A stretch of 55,694 nt of DNA, taken from positions 77,139-132,832 of the forward strand of contig HF991343.1 of NCBI GenBank assembly GCA_000431515.1, given 5' to 3'. The position numbers and the translations under genes are program-made. The DNA is from Clostridium sp. CAG:632 (GTDB lineage: Bacteria > Bacillota > Clostridia > Lachnospirales > Lachnospiraceae). Shown in pieces: positions 53,743 to 55,694 of the stretch. Numbering within the stretch: the first letter of the stretch is position 1; each line of letters begins with the position of its first letter. The notes under the pieces were generated by a model that was not told the origin of the DNA, searched no databases, and saw nothing but the letters and a program-made list of their open reading frames with translations.

Positions 53743-53814
53743 ATTTACTGATGTTTCCACATACTTATAGATACCGTTTTTCCGTCTTAATTCCTGTGGT
53801 GTTCCCTGTTCTGC
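53743..53814 (-). pseudogene. C-terminal scar of an ABC exporter ATPase
   Basis: One minus-strand frame, open but without a start, reads AEQGTPQELRRKNGIYKYV over 24 codons. This is the typical C-terminal tail of ABC exporter ATPases (EQGTPxELLxKNGIY). It begins four bases past the end of thrH and runs into the terminator stem. The rest of the exporter gene is gone, so it is probably what a deletion left behind in the 3' untranslated region of thrH. Confidence 0.6.
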
Positions 53815-53817
53815 AAC

Positions 53818-54423
53818 TTACAGAGCAGCTTTGATTGCTGCCATCAGCTCATCATAGGTCTCATATGCCGGCAACTCCGGATGATCCTTCTTGATCTGCT
53901 CGGTACTCTTGAACAGGAAGCCTGCCTTACTTGCCTGAATCATCCCCAGATCGTTGTGGCTGTCACCACTGGCGATCGTCTGATATCCGATTGACTGCAA
54001 TGCCTTTACGGTTGTCAGCTTAGAGTTCTCGATCCGCATCTTAAATCCGGTAATCTCTCCGTCCGGTGCTACCTCCAGAGAATTACAGAAGATGGTCGGC
54101 CAGCCAAGCTTCTTCATCAAAGGACCTGCAAACTGGGTAAAGGTATCACTGATAATGATCACCTGGGTAATGCTTCTTAATTCATCCAAAAACTCTTTTG
54201 CACCCGGAATCGGATCGATCTTCGCAATTGTCTCCTGAATCTCCTTCAATCCCAGACCGTGCTCTTTTAAGATTCCGATTCTCCAGTTCATCAGCTTCTC
54301 ATAATCCGGTTCATCTCTGGTCGTTCTCTTTAACTCCGGGATTCCGCTTGCCTCTGCAAATGCGATCCAAATCTCCGGAACCAATACACCCTCTAAGTCT
54401 AAACATACGATATTCATATCCAT
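53818..54423 (-). CDS. thrH: ThrH-type phosphoserine phosphatase/homoserine kinase-like protein
   Basis: A 201-residue HAD-superfamily protein matching ThrH, which has phosphoserine phosphatase and phosphoserine:homoserine phosphotransferase activity. Motif I is VCLDLEGVLVPEIW, motif II VIIISDTF, the Lys is in ENSKLTTVKAL, and motif III GDSHNDLGMI. The length fits the family. The ATG at 54423 has GGAGG eight bases upstream. It stands alone between its promoter region and a terminator. Confidence 0.88.
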   Translation of the reverse strand: MDMNIVCLDLEGVLVPEIWIAFAEASGIPELKRTTRDEPDYEKLMNWRIGILKEHGLGLKEIQETIAKIDPIPGAKEFLDELRSITQVIIISDTFTQFAGPLMKKLGWPTIFCNSLEVAPDGEITGFKMRIENSKLTTVKALQSIGYQTIASGDSHNDLGMIQASKAGFLFKSTEQIKKDHPELPAYETYDELMAAIKAAL

Positions 54424-54527
54424 TTTTCATTCCTCCGCTGTTATTCTTTAAGTACATGCATTAAGTATAACCCAGACTACCTCTGCCCGCAACCTATAAA
54501 TCCGAATCTAATTTTACATTTTTCTGG

Positions 54528-54556
54528 TTGTGAAATCAGCTGTTTTTTGCTATAAT
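54528..54556 (+). promoter_or_regulatory. Sigma-A promoter of the mgtE leader
   Basis: TTGTGA (54528-54533), 17 bp, TATAAT (54551-54556). Transcription would start near 54563, giving a leader of about 200 nt before mgtE. Confidence 0.75.
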
Positions 54557-54562
54557 CACTTC

Positions 54563-54761
54563 GGTTAAAAAAGAACCTTATCTTAATTTCTAATATCAGG
54601 AGGTGAGTTTTATGGATAGTTGCGATTGTATAGGTCGAAGTCAGTTATGTGATGCATCAGCATATAGAAGAATGCAGCTATTCATAAAACAGAACTAGCT
54701 ACATTCTGTCTTGTTATGCTCCGGCATCACACCGGAACGTTCCGGAGATAAGGAGGCAGAA
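54563..54761 (+). promoter_or_regulatory. Structured mgtE leader
   Basis: Three hairpins are visible. GTTTTATGGATAGTTGC (54607-54623) pairs with GCAGCTATTCATAAAAC (54674-54690) in a 17-bp stem whose only imperfections are two G-U pairs. ACAGAA (54689-54694) pairs with TTCTGT (54704-54709). CCGG-7-CCGG (54721-54735) and the perfect palindrome CCGGAACGTTCCGG (54732-54745) share bases and exclude each other; the latter sits 5 bp before the AAGGAGG of mgtE. This resembles a regulatory leader; the known M-box consensus could not be matched. Confidence 0.6.
54612..54698 (+). CDS. 28-residue leader peptide candidate
   Basis: A short frame MDSCDCIGRSQLCDASAYRR..., 28 residues with three cysteines, ending in TAG. 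It has an excellent ribosome site (AGGAGGTGA, spacing 5-7) and its start codon lies inside the 17-bp stem. Its stop is 63 bp before the mgtE start. Whether it is translated is unknown; the RBS and the location in the leader of a Mg2+ transporter argue for a regulatory peptide. Confidence 0.5.
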   Translation: MDSCDCIGRSQLCDASAYRRMQLFIKQN

Positions 54762-55694
54762 ATGAAAAAAGAAATCACAACCAGAACCGATTATACAAAT
54801 GAACTGATCAAAATCATCCACACTACAAAAAACGATACCAGTCTGTTGAAAAGACTGTCCGATTATCATGAGCGTGATATTGCAGAGGCGATCACCCGGC
54901 TTACAGAGAACGAGCGCAAGCACCTTTACCGGATTCTTGGTGTCCAGCGGGTGGCAGAAGTCTTCTCCTACCTGGATGATGTCGAGATCTATCTGGAGGA
55001 ACTGCCGGTAGAGCGTGCTGCCAAGGTCGTTTCCTACATGGATGCGGATGATGCTCTGGACGTTCTGGATTATCTTCCGGATGAGAAGAAACAGGAAATC
55101 GTCAAGCTGCTGGATGAAGATGCCCAGAAGGATGTTCGGAAGCTGCTTTCTTACGATGAGGATGAAATCGGAAGCTGTATGACGAACAACTTTGTCTGTA
55201 TTCCGGATACGCTTACCATCCGTGCAGCCATGAGTGCGCTGGTAAAACAGGCCGGTGAACATGATAATATTTCCACGATCTATGTCATGGATCAGGACGA
55301 AAAATTCTCCGGTGCGATCGACTTAAAGGATCTGATCATTGCCCGCGAGAATGATAATCTCCGGGATATCATCAGTAGTTCTTATCCATATGTGTTAGAG
55401 CATGAAAAAATTGACGTCTGTATCGAAAAGATTGCAGATTATGAAGAAGATTCCCTGCCGGTACTGACCGAAGACGGCCGGATTGCCGGTATTCTGACTG
55501 CGACCGACATTGTAGAGCTGGTCGATGATGCTATGGGTGATGACTATGCAAAGCTGGCCGGTCTGACTTCTGAGGATGACCTGAAGGAGTCCACGCTGAC
55601 CAGTATGAAGAAACGTCTGCCATGGCTGATCATTCTGTTATTCCTTGGAATGGCAGTTTCTTCTGTGGTCGGCATCTTTGAATCTGTAGTTGCC
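54762..55694 (+). CDS. mgtE: MgtE family magnesium transporter (partial, runs off the window)
   Basis: The first 311 codons are seen. An N-terminal superhelical MgtE_N domain (about residues 20-125, with LPDEKKQEIVKLLDEDAQKDV and LLSYDEDEIGSCM) is followed by two CBS domains (about 130-260; ISTIYVMDQDEKFSG, EDSLPVLTEDGRIAG) and the first transmembrane helix (from about 287, LPWLIILLFLGMAVS). In the family the N and CBS domains sense intracellular Mg2+ and close the channel. The ATG at 54762 follows AAGGAGG. A structured leader with a short frame precedes it. Confidence 0.92.
   Translation, partial: MKKEITTRTDYTNELIKIIHTTKNDTSLLKRLSDYHERDIAEAITRLTENERKHLYRILGVQRVAEVFSYLDDVEIYLEELPVERAAKVVSYMDADDALDVLDYLPDEKKQEIVKLLDEDAQKDVRKLLSYDEDEIGSCMTNNFVCIPDTLTIRAAMSALVKQAGEHDNISTIYVMDQDEKFSGAIDLKDLIIARENDNLRDIISSSYPYVLEHEKIDVCIEKIADYEEDSLPVLTEDGRIAGILTATDIVELVDDAMGDDYAKLAGLTSEDDLKESTLTSMKKRLPWLIILLFLGMAVSSVVGIFESVVA

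Noticed and set aside
54563..54761. M-box magnesium riboswitch before mgtE
   Set aside because: Only the GGTGAG and a few nearby bases resemble the M-box; the conserved core could not be found by eye.
54714..55262. Antisense frame of 182 codons opposite mgtE
   Set aside because: It is a shadow of the clear MgtE N-terminal and CBS coding sequence.

Overview
The window reads as a chromosomal segment of a motile, anaerobic Gram-positive bacterium of the Clostridia, most probably a Lachnospiraceae member. This rests on family recognition by eye and not on a search. The supporting signs are the gene order mbl-flhO-flhP and comFC-yvyF known from Bacillus and Clostridia, a flagellin with a sigma-D type promoter, strong GGAGG ribosome sites throughout, meso-diaminopimelate dehydrogenase, DUF342/repeat proteins, and an LPxTG-like surface protein. 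No rRNA, tRNA, CRISPR array, prophage or complete insertion sequence was recognised.

Layout. 1-6.9 kb (minus strand): recD2-comFC-yvyF, and a second operon mbl-flhO-flhP-rod-binding protein with a promoter at one end and a terminator at the other. 6.9-12 kb: a PAS/GAF sensor with no output domain, a long DivIVA-like coiled-coil protein, a HIT hydrolase and FliS. 12-17.6 kb: translationally coupled ppk-corA, a divergent HD phosphohydrolase, and flagellin. 17.7-24.2 kb: an NSS transporter, SseB-like and DUF2383-like proteins, and a GntR-regulated ABC operon ending in a CAAX-type protease. 24.2-24.6 kb: a non-coding stretch with a large imperfect palindrome. 24.6-34.6 kb: a K+ channel, then a signalling block made of HPt, REC-HD-GYP, a repeat-DUF342 protein and two soluble hybrid histidine kinases lying tail to tail. 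34.6-42 kb: metabolic and hypothetical genes (ddh, pnuC, a second GntR locus, a BAAT-like hydrolase, a DUF1846 protein). 42-46.4 kb: decayed reductase fragments, MerR and TetR regulators, and a frameshifted repetitive cell-wall protein. 46.4-51.3 kb: an ABC exporter with its two-component system. 51.4-55.7 kb: LysR/aldo-keto reductase, remnants of a PD-(D/E)XK transposase-nuclease and of an ABC ATPase, ThrH, and the start of mgtE behind a structured leader.

The most promising undescribed items are: (1) the mgtE leader, where a 28-codon reading frame with an excellent ribosome site has its start codon inside a 17-bp stem, followed by two alternative hairpins next to the mgtE ribosome site; (2) the soluble phosphorelay/HD-GYP/repeat-DUF342 block, which could link phosphotransfer to c-di-GMP turnover in a motile cell; (3) the 131-nt palindrome at 24.4 kb; and (4) two convergent gene pairs whose stop codons overlap in the same CTAG tetranucleotide. 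Several small scars (AKR, RibD-C, ABC ATPase and nuclease fragments) show recent gene decay between 42 and 54 kb.
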